The translations under genes were made by a program, and so were the position numbers. Source: Papaver somniferum (lineage: Eukaryota; Streptophyta; Magnoliopsida; Ranunculales; Papaveraceae). Taken from it: a DNA stretch of 64,000 nt. The stretch covers positions 192,692,827 through 192,756,826 of the forward strand of contig NC_039362.1 in assembly GCF_003573695.1 (NCBI RefSeq), in the 5' to 3' direction. Positions 36,282 to 49,590 of the stretch are shown piece by piece. Positions within the stretch are counted from its first letter, which is position 1; every line of letters begins with the position of its first letter. The notes under the pieces were generated by a model, which was not told the DNA's origin, ran no database searches, and worked only from the letters and a program-made list of their open reading frames with translations.

Positions 36282-36512
36282 GGAAATGTTACGTTCGTCT
36301 TCACTACTATAGTACCGTCGTCAACCCCATAGTCGGGAAGGTAGGAAATTGTCTCCATCTGAAAATGTCTTGCCTTTTCAGATATAAGTGACTCCAGATT
36401 GGGTGTTAGTTACTACTACATCAGAGTTTGGCACATTGTTATCGAAGTCTTTTCAGACACTCGTATCCTGCCCATGACTCGTATACCTAAGCCGGAGTAA
36501 GCTAATACTTTA

Positions 36513-36562
36513 GTCCCACCTAGACTAGTTAAAGCAGAAGAACGGAAACGAGACTGTATAAA
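36513..36562 (+). promoter_or_regulatory. U2 snRNA promoter (USE + TATA), unit 3
   Basis: GTCCCACCTAG at 36513-36523 and TATAAA at 36557-36562, 76 and 32 bases before the U2 start. It survives only about 230 bp from the deletion join. Confidence 0.8.
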
Positions 36563-36588
36563 GCAAGAAGCTAAAGAATTGAACAAGC

Positions 36589-36784
36589 ATACCTTTCTCG
36601 GCCTTTTGGCTAAGATCAAGTGTAGTATCTGTTCTTATCAGTTTAATATCTGATATGTGAGCCATCGGCTCACACGATATTAAATTAATTTTTTTCAAGG
36701 GGGAGTTCCCATCACAGCAGCTTGCTGCTAGGGTTCTCACGCGTCGCCTTTGTGTTGCACTTCTGCATAGGCCTGGCACACCCC
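36589..36784 (+). ncRNA. U2: U2 snRNA, full length, unit 3
   Basis: A 196-base U2 with intact stem I (CGGCCTTTTGGCTAAG), branch-point element GTAGTA (36622-36627), GATATGTGAGCCATCGGCTCACA stem and loop IV. The only notable change is TTGCACTTCTGC for TTGCACTACTGC near the 3' end. Together with unit 4 it is the most likely functional U2. Confidence 0.92.
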
Positions 36785-37085
36785 AACCAAAACTAAGATA
36801 AAAATTATGTTCCCTAACCTGGACCCTTTCACCAGTTTCGCAAATCTCAGAGCAGTTAGCTCTTGAATTTGGTGTTCTTGCCACGGGTTTGGCCTTCAAT
36901 GTGAACCTGTATCACTTTGGGAAATCCAATCTGAAAATGTCCAAATTCACCATTGCTTCTAGAAACGGTGGTTCCAAATTCACCAATAAAAGCTCTTGGT
37001 AACACTCCACCAAGGTCCAAGTAAGATCTTTGTTCTTATAGCCCAACATATTAAAAAAAAAAACTATCCATTTTCCGTAAGGATC

Positions 37086-37248
37086 ATACTTACCTGGACG
37101 GGGTCTATGACTGATCATGAAGGGTCATGGCCTAGGTTAGTGACTTCCATTGCACTTTGGAAGGGCGCTCGCCTAAGATCTCCCCACTGAGGGAGAGTCT
37201 ACGTCATAATTTTTTTCTGAGGGGGAACGCGTCCGGGAGGCCCCTGCC
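37086..37248 (+). ncRNA. U1: U1 snRNA with altered Sm site, unit 3
   Basis: The 5' end ATACTTACCTGGACGGGG is perfect. The Sm site reads ATAATTTTTTTC instead of ATAATTTGTTCC and the last stem reads GTCCGGGAGGCCCC for GTCCGCGCGGCCCC, so snRNP assembly may suffer. No canonical USE or TATA precedes it. The 3' box follows at 37248. Confidence 0.87.
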
Positions 37249-37793
37249 AATCTTCCAAGTCTAAATTTTATCTACGGTTGTATTATTTAGCGTTTGCTCT
37301 TACCATAGTGCAGTTTGCTTGATCCGAACAGGATCTGTTATTTGAGCTTGATCTGCAACACTTGATGATCTCGTCAGAATGTGTTGGACAATAAGTTTCT
37401 CTGAAAAATATGGAATTGCATTATCTTAATCATCAATTTTCTTCGCAAGAAAAAAAAAAAAAAAACTTCCGACTGTAGTTCCCCAATTTTATTTTATTTT
37501 TGATAATTTTCCGTTATGGCCTGTAAACAAGCCCTTCTGTTAAAACATGGCTGCCAAAAATCAAATTGAAGGCTACTATTCTAATAAGGTGAATTCGTTT
37601 GGATAGCAGGTGATCATCAGCCCTTGTGTTGTTAAAGGCACTTAAGATAGGAGGGGGACTCAATAGCACTTTAAATATGGCCACACAAATTGACTCATGC
37701 ATGTGGCTTGAAGATAACATATGAAAAGGCCAGATCCAAGAAATTTTACAGTCAATAAGACTAGTGGAGGTGGTGTTTATTCTAAACAGACCG

Positions 37794-38423
37794 AGGGTGG
37801 TGGTGTTGGGTTCCATTCATCATCACTTGATCTCTAAATCCGCAATAATAATCTCAGCAAACATTTCTTCCTCTTCTTCTGTGAACAACTCACAGAGATT
37901 GTTCCTCACAAGGCGGAATTCTTCAATATTAGCTACTTCCTCAATTTTATCTTCTTTTCTACATTTGGCGTCTTTTCAGTTGGCAAATGCTCGAGTAGAA
38001 GAAGAAACACCTCAGCGCCAAGAAGAACGAGTCGTTCAGGTATTCGAAGAGGCTTCTCCTTCGGTGGTTTTTATTAAGGACTTTGAATTAGCTGAGACCT
38101 CGTCAGGAAGAAGCACAAATACTGAAGAAGTTCTTACGAAAGAAGAAGAGGAAACTGCGAAAGTCGAAGGGACTGGTTCTGGTTTCATATGGGATAAAAG
38201 TGGACACATAGTGACCAATTATCATGTCATAGCTAAGTTGGCAACTGATACGACTGGACTTCAGCGTTGCAAGGTATTTCTTGAAGATGCACACGGGGAA
38301 AAGTTCTCCAAGGAAGGAAAACTTGTTGGTTTTGATCCCACGTATGATTTGGCGGTTTTAAAGATCGATGTCGCCGAAGGAAATTTCGATCTCAAACCTG
38401 CTCTTCTTGGTACCTCTGGTGAT
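37794..38423 (+). pseudogene. DEG5: 5' fragment of DEG5, open but without ATG, unit 3
   Basis: The longest continuous DEG5 reading in the window. It runs from a Ser-rich transit peptide (HHHLISKSAIIISANISSSSS) through [51 protein letters not shown] (His) and [16 protein letters not shown] (Asp) to LLGTSGDL. The initiator ATG of units 1 and 4 is AGG here. No introns interrupt these ~210 codons. The Ser half of the protease is absent. The frame then runs through the fold-back and filler to a stop at 38495. Confidence 0.87.
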
Positions 38424-38460
38424 TTATGTCATATCACCAGAGGTACCAAGAAGAGCAGGT
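38396..38460. repeat. fold-back palindrome at the DEG5 break, unit 3
   Basis: Perfect 28-base arms at 38396-38423 and 38433-38460; loop TTATGTCAT differs by one base from the other units. Confidence 0.95.
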
Positions 38461-38495
38461 ACCAAAGTTCAGTATCCTTCTCTCATCTGTTTTAA

Positions 38496-38857
38496 GAGAT
38501 TCCCAACATATCATAAGATTCCCGTTCTTGGAAATCCGCACTTTTCCAAATCCAAAAAACATATGGAATTCTAGGATTTATCCTTGGGGCAAATACTTTT
38601 ATGCATACCTCCTCTGGCTGATCCACACCATACTCTATTCTCGTAAGATGATACACACTAGCTAAGAGTCCGCCTGGTGCTACATCATAGGCACACTGAG
38701 AGCGTAGATAATTGTAACCATATACATATGACATGACAACAATGGAATGCCAATCCTCAGACTTTATTTGTAAAGTTTCGAATCCTTGGTAATCGAAGCC
38801 TAAAAATCTATGAACTAACCCATGCTTGACTAGCCAAGCAGACAAACGACCCTGCAT
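38496..38857 (-). pseudogene. ndhJ: plastid-derived ndhJ, 3'-truncated but open, unit 3
   Basis: About 120 codons remain in one frame from [13 protein letters not shown] to ESYDMLGIS. Relative to unit 4 there are a few substitutions (IKSEDW, RIPYVFW). It lacks the last ~38 codons. Confidence 0.92.
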
Positions 38858-38973
38858 TTTTTTAATCTCTCCCGGATTTTCATTTGTATAAGTAGTTCAC
38901 GTTTACGACGAAATTTTGGAAATTGAAGTGAAAGGCATTTGCTATTCTTCTGCACAAAAGAAAAGTAGTATCC

Positions 38974-39266
38974 CTAATTCACTAATTCATGGGAAGATAC
39001 TGAACTTTGGTATTTTAAAAATGTTTCATAAGGTATCTCTGAAGTAGATCGCAATTGATAGAGTAATCCTTGATCATAATTTCCAGTATGCGTGCTACGT
39101 CCAACATAAAACTTGTGAGTGGTAGTAAAACATCGATTATTTTGTTGAGACCCAAATATATCTTGGTAGATTTCTCGAGATACCTTCTTACGAAGTTTTG
39201 TTATAGCATCGATAACTTCCTCCGGTTTAGGAGGGAAACCTGGAAAATAAACATCCACAAGAATTA
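38974..39266 (-). pseudogene. ndhK: C-terminal ndhK remnant joined to cemA, unit 3
   Basis: Only the part from about [16 protein letters not shown] to SSHELVN is left. At 39266 it is fused to the end of cemA (CACAAGAATT followed by AAATCACTAC). About 2.06 kb are missing relative to unit 4: the rest of ndhK, all of ndhC, the spacer and the last six codons of cemA. Confidence 0.92.
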
Positions 39267-39933
39267 AATCACTACAAGTGACGGAGATACGCGATTTAAA
39301 TAACGGAAAATCCAATATTTTAAAAGTGTATCTAGAATGACTGGGAAAGTGGAAACAAGACCAGATATAATTTGATCATTATGATAAAATCCAAAATCCT
39401 TTGAGATAGAGCCAATCATTAGTTCCCAACCATGAGGCGAATGGAATCCGATACATAAATCAATTAATAAAAGAATAGAAAAAGCTTTTATTGTGTCACT
39501 TAAGTTATAGAGGAATTCTTTCACCCAAGAATTAAGAACGAGAAGTTCTTCATTACCTAGAATAGAATAACCACTTAGAATAGCGAAACAGACTATATTT
39601 GTCGAGAAGTGCAAAATTCTATGAATATGACCTTCATTGTGCATCTTGACCAATTGTATCGTTTCTTTGTGGATTTCTATACAGAGCTTTTGTATATGTG
39701 TCTCCGGGTACTCCTTTATAATTTCGTCCAAAAAGAAAAGTTCTTCTAATTCTATTAATTTTTCTAGAAGTCTTTTATTTAATATCATTCAAAAACATTT
39801 CGGGTTGCCTAGTATTCCACCAATTTGTAACCCAGGATTTCAGATTTTTATTAAATGAGAGAGAAACCCACCAGGGTAAAAATAAAATAGATGCAAGATA
39901 TGTGAGGGTAGTGAATGTTTTCTTTTGTGGCAT
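39267..39933 (-). pseudogene. cemA: plastid-derived cemA, both ends affected, unit 3
   Basis: It lacks the C-terminal YHSMND because of the fusion with ndhK, and has the shared TAA after NDIK plus a three-base loss (AGAAGTCTTTTATTTAAT). The part [24 protein letters not shown] to RVSPSLVVI is open. Confidence 0.9.
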
Positions 39934-40084
39934 TTTAAATATGTAAATTACTAAGGAAACCACCTCTTTCGTCGACTCTATCCGACCGAAAATTTCTATA
40001 AAGCATGAGTTATATAAAATGAAGATTCCTTAGTTCTTTTCCTTCCCCCCATGCTAAAAAAACATTAATTCTTCGCAGTTCATT

Positions 40085-40638
40085 TCAAAATACTTCAATT
40101 GGTACGCGCAAGAAATAGGCCAATTCCGCCGCTTTTTGTTCAATTTCTCGTGGACTCAGATTCTCATCAGTATGAGTCAAGGGAAGGCTCCCTGACCTCT
40201 GATTTCCATATAAAGGACACGACGAGGAAAAAGACTCTCTTTAATTTCGATTCTAATCGACTGGACATCTCTCATAAGGAATCGAAGGAAGATACAACGA
40301 TTTATTCCAGGAAATCCCCAACAAAAAATACACACTATTCCTTCTTTTCGATCAAATCGGTCATAACCACTACCTACATTCCACGAAATTGTGCACCATA
40401 AATAGGAGCTAATGAACAGACCCGCGATCCCATAGAAAGACATAACGATGCCTTGTGGAAAAAAGAGGATTTCCTGAGACGGGAATAAGGATATCAGATT
40501 CCTACCAAGATAACTAGAAGTTCCAACCATTAAGAACCCTAGTGAACTTAAAAGAAGGATACAGGCCCAGCAGAAATTACTTGTTTTTCGAGACCCCGTT
40601 ATAAGTTCTATCCATATACGTTCTGAGCGCCAGTTCAT
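40085..40638 (-). pseudogene. ycf4: plastid-derived ycf4 with one frameshift, unit 3
   Basis: Open from [21 protein letters not shown] through the two membrane helices to EIRGQGAFP, then shifted by a one-base loss near 40184 (GGGAAGGCTCC for GGGAATGGCTCC) so the last ~35 codons are out of frame. Confidence 0.9.
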
Positions 40639-40801
40639 ATTAGATCCAGTTTCATTTTATTGGAATTGAGAAAATAACCCAAATGAATTTTACTTTACTT
40701 TTTTGTTCCCGAAGTAACTCTCATCAACTAGCACTATTATGATGTGAACCATTAGAAATAATTCATTTGGTTAAATATAAAAGCGTCTGCTTCATAGGAA
40801 T

Positions 40802-40912
40802 CTAGACAATCTTATTTTTTTGAACATGAAGAAATAAAGAAGCCATTGCAATTGCCGGGAAAACTAGGCCCACTAAAGGCACAAAAATAGAGGGTAAATC
40901 AAAAGTTGTCAT
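40802..40912 (-). pseudogene. psaI: plastid-derived psaI, frame intact, unit 3
   Basis: 111 bases, identical in reading to unit 2 and unit 4. No nuclear expression signals are seen. Confidence 0.9.
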
Positions 40913-41403
40913 AGAATGGATACCTCGATTTAAAATTTGTACCTGTTATAAAGATATCTTATGATAAATATATCTATTTATTATAAGTATAGAATAATAA
41001 GTGCAAGGAATGTAGAACTAAATATGAGTTCTCACGGGAAATATTGAAATATGCACGATTTCTATTCTATTATTTTATAGATTTGAATTTTTCTATATCT
41101 ATAATACGTAAGAGGATAAGATGAAATTCTTTTTCTTCATAAAATTTTGCTAAAACAAAAGAAGAATGTATTCTTTTATCCTGTTGATCGAAACTTCCTG
41201 ATTACTAATCAGTAATATAGCACCAATTATAGGTATAAAATACATATCTGGAGGAAAAAAGAAAAAGTAAGTATCCGAAACTTCTGATTCTTTTTACAAT
41301 ATAAATAGATCTTATGCCCGTAATGAAAACGAACTCTTCTTTTTTTCTTTACCAATAACTAAAAAACTTCTTTGCCGCAAATAAAATAACTGAATTGAAT
41401 GCT

Positions 41404-42877
41404 CTACTTGATTGAATTTTGATTTAAGGGAAAGAAACCGTGAAGCTGAAATAACTCACCCAGAACACTTTTTAAAGGATTACGTGGTACGATTGAGTCC
41501 AATAAGCCCTTGTGGAATAAATACTCAGCCGCCTGGGAACCATCAGGTACTGTCTTATTCAATGTTTGTTCAATTACTCTTTTACCCGCAAATGCAATGT
41601 AGGCATTAGGCTCGGCAATAATGATATCTCCCAACATACCAAAACTTGCAGTCACCCCACCGGTTGTAGGAGATGTAAGGATTGATACATAGAATAACTT
41701 TTTATTTGATTGATAATTATATGAAGCGGAAGATATTTTAGCCATTTGCATCAAGCTCAAACTTCCTTCTTGCATGCGCGCTCCTCCCGAAGCACAAACT
41801 ATAATAAGAGGTAGAGCTTTACGAGTCGCATGCTCGATCAAACGGGTAATTTTCTCGCCTACTACGGATCCCATACTGCCCCCCATGAACTGAAAATCCA
41901 TAACCCCAATAGCTATGGGAATACCATTTAGTTGACCTATGCCTGTTTGAATAGCCTCGGTTAACCCTGTTTTTCTTTGATAAGAATCGATACGATCTTT
42001 ATAAGGTTCCTCTTCTGAATGAAATTCAATGGGGTCCATAGAAACCATGTCTTCATTCATAGGATCCCAAGTGCCCGGATCAACCGAAAGCTCGATTCTA
42101 TCTGAACTGCTCATTTTCAAATGATATCCGCATTGTTCACAAACATTGAGTTTTGACTTAAAAAATTTCTTATAATTTAACCCATAACAACTCTCGCATT
42201 GAACCCACAAATGTCTGTATTTTTTATTTATATCGAGATCATTATATCTTCTTCTCATATTGAAATCACTTCTATTTGTGCTAATTCGTATACTGGAACT
42301 CTCGTTGTCACTACTATTTACACTTTCATTACAAATGTAACTATACATGTAACTGTCGCTGTAATTGTAACTATCGCCTGAAATGTAATTATCAATACTG
42401 ATTTCAGAACGAAGATAACTATCAATGCAATTAAAAATGTGATTATTCCAACTATATTGAGTCATACATATAACGATCGTAGTAGTGATTGTCGCTTTGA
42501 GAACCATTATTCAGATAACTATAAAAGGAACTTTCTAGTTCATTCATAAAAGAGCGATCGTTGTCAATCTCGAAAATAAAATTTTCAATATTAAAATATA
42601 TCGAATAACTGTTACCATTACGATCCCTAACTAAAAAGATGTCATCAGAGATCAAACTCCGAATGTCCCTGACATCGAAAAAAGTATCCATATTATTAGC
42701 ACTGGAATTATCACTATCGTCCCCACTATCAATATTTTTATCCCTATCATATATAACGGGATCTTCACTTCCACTGGTATTTTCAATAGGACCAAGACTA
42801 TCCATTGATTTACTTAGCCCAGACCTATGTTTTAATTCCTCGTTAAACAACATCGAATGGAACCACCTTTTTTCCAT
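41404..42877 (-). pseudogene. accD: plastid-derived accD with one frameshift, unit 3
   Basis: Nearly complete AccD of about 490 codons. The N-terminal part [20 protein letters not shown] to YDRYMYDS is open (42452-42877) and the rest is open to NQNSIK (41404). A two-base loss at 42463 (GAGTCATACAT for GAGTATCATACAT) separates them. The site differs from the lesion in unit 4. Confidence 0.93.
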
Positions 42878-43452
42878 AGAGCTTGTCTGCCCCCCTATTT
42901 GAATGTAAATACAATAGATGAATAGTCATTCGATGAATAATAATTTGAATATATCCTCTCGGAATAAGCATATAGATCCAATAGAATAATTAACTAATCA
43001 CGGATGAGTCTTGAAAAAAAGGATTCTTTTTTTGTGGGAATCTGGATATCACTTCACTATCAATCTATATGATGGAACCCTTTCTTCAATTAGAATAGAA
43101 AGCGAGGGTTATCCCGTGCCGTGTACAAATTCTAATCGAAAAGATTTGTTCTCTCCTAGGAATTTTTGGAGAATAATAAGTTTCTATTGCAATGCGGAAG
43201 GAAAAGGGCAATATACGGGACTGGGATACAACGTTGTGACCATTGGCTCGATTCGACCATAGTCCGGATTAAGGGGTATAGAAAATATTCTACTAATCCC
43301 ATCTCAAGGATCCATAGGATTAATTATGGATCCAACAACAGAAGGATTTGAATTGTTGAGTCTTAGATCTTGTATTTAATATTAGACCTTTAACAGGAAT
43401 CTTTCACAAAACTCTCAACAAATATTATCAACTAATCAGAATGGTTGGTTGT
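42878..43452. other. accD-rbcL spacer fused to rbcL-atpB spacer; rbcL deleted, unit 3
   Basis: At about 43383 the accD-rbcL spacer (GTATTTAATATT) is joined to the rbcL-atpB spacer (ACCTTTAACAGG), removing all of rbcL (about 1.64 kb in unit 4). At 43450 that spacer is joined, after GTTAGACCAC, to mid-atpB. Confidence 0.9.
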
Positions 43453-44665
<1,213 letters not shown>

Positions 44666-44669
<4 letters not shown>

Positions 44670-45064
44670 CCTTAAATCTTTGTGTACTTACCCCGAATCA
44701 AATTTTTTGGGATTCATAAGTGAAAGAAATTGTTTTATCTACTAATAGTGGCCAAATCGGTGTATTACCAAATCACGCCCCTATTGCCACAGCTGTAGAT
44801 ATAGGTATTTGAGACTACGCCTTAATGACCAATGGTTAAAATCGCTCTGATGGGTGGTTTGCTAGAGTAGGCAATAATGATATTACCATCTTAGGTAAAT
44901 GATGCGGAAAGGGTAGTGACATTGATCCACAAGAAGCTCAGAAAGCTCTTAAAATAACTGAAGCTAACTTAAGTCGGGCTGAGGGCAAGAGACAAACATT
45001 GAAGCGAATTTAAGCCGTCAGACGAGCTAGGACGCGAGTAGAGGCTATGAATGAAATTTCATAA
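44666..45064 (+). pseudogene. atpE: plastid-derived atpE, frameshifted, unit 3
   Basis: Single-base changes such as ATGGCC for ATGACC, deletions near 44840 and 44862, an insertion near 44894 and a loss near 44998 destroy this copy of the epsilon gene. Confidence 0.87.
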
Positions 45065-45228
45065 AAAAATAGGTGCGCCCAATAAAAAAGGAAATTCTGT
45101 TTGTAAACCATATTTGGTTCTGGGATTGAGTCGAATCAACTGAATGGCATTTCTATGCAACTAAAATAAAAAGGGAGGGTGGGTAGAAAAACTTATTAGA
45201 TACTATTACTCCGGTATATAATAAGTTC

Positions 45229-45299
45229 TACCTACTGGATTTGAAACCCAATGGACTCCCGCCATATGAAAGCAATACCTAACCCTGGGTTAAGTAGGG
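45229..45299 (-). pseudogene. trnM-CAU: plastid-derived trnM-CAU, damaged, unit 3
   Basis: Anticodon arm recognisable (CCATATGAAAG, one changed base), with deletions and insertions in the T arm (TTGAAACCCAATGGACTC) and D arm (AATACCTAACCCTGGG). Confidence 0.72.
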
Positions 45300-45473
45300 G
45301 TCATTATCATCCACAAAGAGAAAGAAAGGGGCTTGTCATATCGATGAATTATAGATGCAATCTTATTTCTAAGCAATACCAATTCTTGGTAGGAAACAGA
45401 TCAGAAGCTATCATGTTGGATCATTGAAGATTCATCTTGACAAGAAATTATTTCCATGATAAACTATCTATCA

Positions 45474-46098
45474 AGGGGCTAACTAAGTTGGTTGGAGAGC
45501 AACTCGTTTACACGCGCGCCAATGTTTTTCAGGGGAGTCCATCGCAATCAACAAAATTGATCTTAATCAATAAAATTGATCTTAATCAATAGCCTGACAA
45601 ATATTTGGTTCGGTCCGCTTTGGGTGCCAATTTAGGCTAAAAAATAACCCATCATTGATTCGATAATTGATAAGGTGAATACCAGCCCATTCAATGCTAG
45701 GCATAATGGGTATAAGGACCTCAAAAAATATCTTTTCGTACTATGAACTTTAAGGTGTATGAAGTTTCATATTTGACTCTTTGAGAGCAGAGCGATAGAG
45801 ACTCCATTTAACTTAGGTTAATCTAGGCCAGAGGCAGACCTACGTCAAGGTAACTCTTCTTTGAAACACTTTGGTATTGTTCCTGGATCATAATCTAAAT
45901 ATGAATCAGAGCACGGGAGCCATCTCGTGATCTTTTGTTAAGAAAAAAGTATGGCGGATATTTGATATTTATATCAGTTGAAAGACCAATGCAAAAAAAA
46001 ATCATGTTGGGTCTTTGGAACAGTTCAAATCATTTCGATAATAAAAAGTTGGATCTGTTTTCACCGAGAAGGTCTATGGTTCGGTCCGTATAGCCCTA
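45474..46098 (+). pseudogene. trnV-UAC: plastid-derived trnV-UAC, damaged, unit 3
   Basis: Exon 1 at about 45474-45513 has extra bases in the D loop (GTTGGTTGGAGAGC). Exon 2 at 46065-46098 lacks an A in the T arm (GTTCGGTCC). The intron is shortened by about 30 bp near 45590. Confidence 0.77.
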
Positions 46099-46650
46099 GA
46101 AATTGTATAGTTTCATTTCCTCAATCTGTTGTTGGTTGTAGTCGGACGGTCGTTGGTTGGCCCATCGAATAGAATAATCAATCACATGTCCGAGCACCCC
46201 GTGGGTGAGCCATGAAGCGGAAAAAAAATTCATTTCAGGGGCCCAATCGGTATTTTTTGATCTCGGATAAAAAAAACCGTCCTTTCTTCTTTGTGGATGA
46301 TTACAACACTTTTTCCTGTTTTCCTATCCCGGATCAAAAGGTTTGTGATATTTCTTTTCTTTTTGTACAAAATATCTTTTTATAGATCTCAATATACCCC
46401 AACCCAATTGCTCACCATTCCAATTCTACCGATGCTGACTTTATGCAAGAAGGTTGAGGTCTCCTTTTTGTACTTGGACGAGTTACGAAGCCCCCAACTC
46501 CTCGTTTTTTCGGGAGCAGAACTCAATTCGTTGCATCCCTGTATATTTCCATGAGTTGTTTGGGGGATTTGGTCTGTCGAAACAAACACATCAAGAAAAA
46601 AAAGATGAATTAACTGAAGGATTTAGAATGAAAAAGATAATCGTCCTCTG
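46099..46650. other. plastid spacer to nuclear junction, end of unit 3
   Basis: As at 1504-2090; about 45 bp near 46530 are missing here. No gene. Confidence 0.6.
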
Positions 46651-48700
46651 ATGATAAAAAAAATTAAAATAAAGATGAGAGAAAATCATCCTAAAAATGA
46701 GAGAGAATATTTTTAGTAGTAGGAGATTATTTTGTGTTTAGACAAATTTTAATTTTGTTCTAATTTTGTTCTCGATTATTCTAATTTTTTTTAAAAAAAC
46801 CCCACCCCCTCTATCAGTCACTATCTTTCTCGATTATTTTAATTTTGTTCTTTAGACAAATTTTATTTTGTGTTTATACTGTAGAGATGTCCAAGTACTA
46901 AAATGACTTAAATATCCCTTTTAATTTTACGCCTCGGGTTTGCGAAAACAATTCAGGATCATCTTGATAACGCTTCATTCCCCGTTTTTCTCTTTACGCC
47001 CCAGGGATTTGCCGATTCTAGATCGTGAGATGACTCGGTAGTGCTTTATTCCACGTTTTCCCGACAAGAAGCCGATGTACGGTTATGGGTAGTTTCAACA
47101 TCGTGTCGAAAGTCGTTAACGTTCTATTTCCACTTCTTTTATACTTCCCACCAAAAATAACGTCTGGACAAAAAACTGATTTCAGTCATGAGAGTCTCAT
47201 TTATGAGTTTATAACGCTTCCCTCATGGTCTTCTATTCTCTTTCCATCTTTATGCATCCAAAGTCGATAAATTCCTTTGAGAATTTATCATCCCGCATTA
47301 TATGGAGGTTGAGTCAATCCCACAATAAATATTTTTACTGGTTACATATAGAAGGTTTATAGTCTTAACCTTCCTCAAGAGTTATTCGGGTGGCCTATAC
47401 GAAACTTTAGGCGTCAGAAAAAAAGTGTATATCCTAATTAGTAGGTGGGATATCTTTGGGAAGTGAGAAACTTTTGCGCATCTAGTAGTCGGGGCACACA
47501 CATATGCTACCTCACACGTATTTCTAGTTGTTAATTTCTTTTTAGGCCAAATGATATCTGGTATGATCTTTACCAAATGATATCTCCATGATCCATCAAG
47601 GTACTCTCCAGTAGGACTCATTATTAAAATTACGGGCTCACCTTTCCCACAATCATCTTTGCTCCTAACTTCCTAACTGAGACACCATGTTTTAAAGACA
47701 CGTCAAGCTTGAGTCATGAACGACTTAGATAGGGTCACGGATAGATTTTGGTCACGAAAAACCAATTTTGGATAGCCAAATACGTCTTAGGTCATAAAAA
47801 AATAAATCACGGGACAAACTGTATGCATACTCCTCATGATCTGCGAGAAAAGTTATACCTTGGTTATGTTTAGACACACTACCTGCAAGTAGTGATCTTA
47901 ATTAGGTTTGCATATCTGTATGATTTAAAAAAATATATATATATTCAGTGATATGTACTACGCGATTTTCATCTATATGTGGATTACTAAAAGCTCTCAT
48001 ATAAAGCATATATTGAATATTGAATAATTTGAGATAAAACATATTTTACAAAATTTGTTTCATATTGGAAATAAAATATAAATTTAATCATCATTAAGTT
48101 TTAATTCTAAAATCGATTTTTCGATAGGTTAGCCAAAGGCCTATTGGATTGAAGAACAAGGTATGGGAAAGCTATCAAATCTTTTGAGATTAAAAGCTCG
48201 GCTTATGTTTTACAGTTAGTTACTCATCCCAATTAAAGTTAATTTGGTTTTCAGCCTTCAATTTTATTGAATGTGAGTATTCTATAAAGGAAGAATTCAT
48301 TAATAATGGTTCCATAATAGAAGTTGAATATTTATGATTGTGAGACTTAGAAGGTTAAGGATTGTCTCTCCATTGCTTTAGTTTATTGTCTTAGTTTCCC
48401 AGCGAAGACCAAGGAAAGGAATGTATGCAAAGGGAAAAGAAATCATGAATTTTGAGTATCCACAAAGGGATAATAAATCCAGAAATTGAACACCTAATTG
48501 ATGATGAATTGATTAAAGAAATTGTCTTTCTTAAACACATTACTGGACCGTTATAATACTCCTATTAACATGATAAAGGTATTATGTAAACCATTAAGTT
48601 ATAGGTAGAATTGGTTACTCGGTATACTTTTTCCTAGCCAACACCACTACAACACGTTGTTGCATATCTATCGCCTTGAATGATTCAACCAATCAACATC
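46650..48700. other. nuclear segment without recognised genes, unit 4
   Basis: Matches 2090-4150 closely and shares unit 1's longer form near 47395-47450. No gene recognised. Confidence 0.55.
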
Positions 48701-48769
48701 ATCCATTGTTGAAATACCAGCATTACCTTACCTCGGTATAAAGTCCAAAACTTCGCTTTAAAAATTGTA

Positions 48770-49170
48770 TCACCTCCTTGCCATTGCAGACAAACCGAAG
48801 TATAATGCATCGACAAACACAGCCTTCGAATCATCAAACGGAAAGTCTAGTTCCATCACTGCATTCTGCATACTTCTTTTCCACAAAAGCAAACAACTGG
48901 ATGATGAAAAATTATTGGACAACTTCATGTTAACGAACATTAGCTTCGTAAACAACTGTACCTTTTTGAAAATCCCAACAAAATCTGCTAAACCAACAGC
49001 TTGAGCTAGGTAGTGAACGATCATCTTGAATATCGTGGTTAACCGGTTATCTTCACCCTTATCATTGCCAAGTCCCTTAGAAGTGGCGGAAATGTTGCGT
49101 TCGTCTTCACTACTATAGTACCGTCGTCAACCCCATAGTCGGGAAGGTAGGAAATTGTCTCCATCTGAAA
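48770..49170 (-). pseudogene. unrecognised protein fragment, unit 4
   Basis: Shows the natural 3' end of the unassigned frame: GIFKKVQLFTKLMFVNMKLSN, KRSMQNAVMELDFPFDDSKAVFVDALYFGLSAMARR and a stop at 48770. The start [11 protein letters not shown] lies at about 49161, but a change near 49022-49040 (CATCTTGAATATCGTGG, shared with unit 1) and one near 49058 split the frame. Family unknown. Confidence 0.4.
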
Positions 49171-49318
49171 ATGTCTTGCCTTTTCAGATATAAGTGACTC
49201 CTGATTGGGTGTTAGTTACTACTACATCAGAGTTTGGCACATTGTTATCGAAGTCTTTTCAGACACTCGTATCCTGCCCATGACTCGTATACCTAAGCCG
49301 GAGTAAGCTAATACTTTA

Positions 49319-49368
49319 GTCCCACCTAGACTAGTTAAAGCAGAAGAACGGAAACGAGACTGTATAAA
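49319..49368 (+). promoter_or_regulatory. U2 snRNA promoter (USE + TATA), unit 4
   Basis: GTCCCACCTAG at 49319-49329 and TATAAA at 49363-49368, 76 and 32 bases before the start, as in units 1 and 3. Confidence 0.8.
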
Positions 49369-49394
49369 GCAAGAAGCTAAAGAATTGAACAAGC

Positions 49395-49590
49395 ATACCT
49401 TTCTCGGCCTTTTGGCTAAGATCAAGTGTAGTATCTGTTCTTATCAGTTTAATATCTGATATGTGAGCCATCGGCTCACACGATATTAAATTAATTTTTT
49501 TCAAGGGGGAGTTCCCATCACAGCAGCTTGCTGCTAGGGTTCTCACGCGTCTCCTTTGTGTTGCACTACTGCATAGGCCTGGCACACCCC
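49395..49590 (+). ncRNA. U2: U2 snRNA, full length, unit 4
   Basis: 196 bases with intact stem I, branch-point element and loop IV (TTGCACTACTGCATAGGCCTGG). One change, CGCGTCTCCTTTG for CGCGTCGCCTTTG. Good promoter. Most likely functional together with unit 3. Confidence 0.92.
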
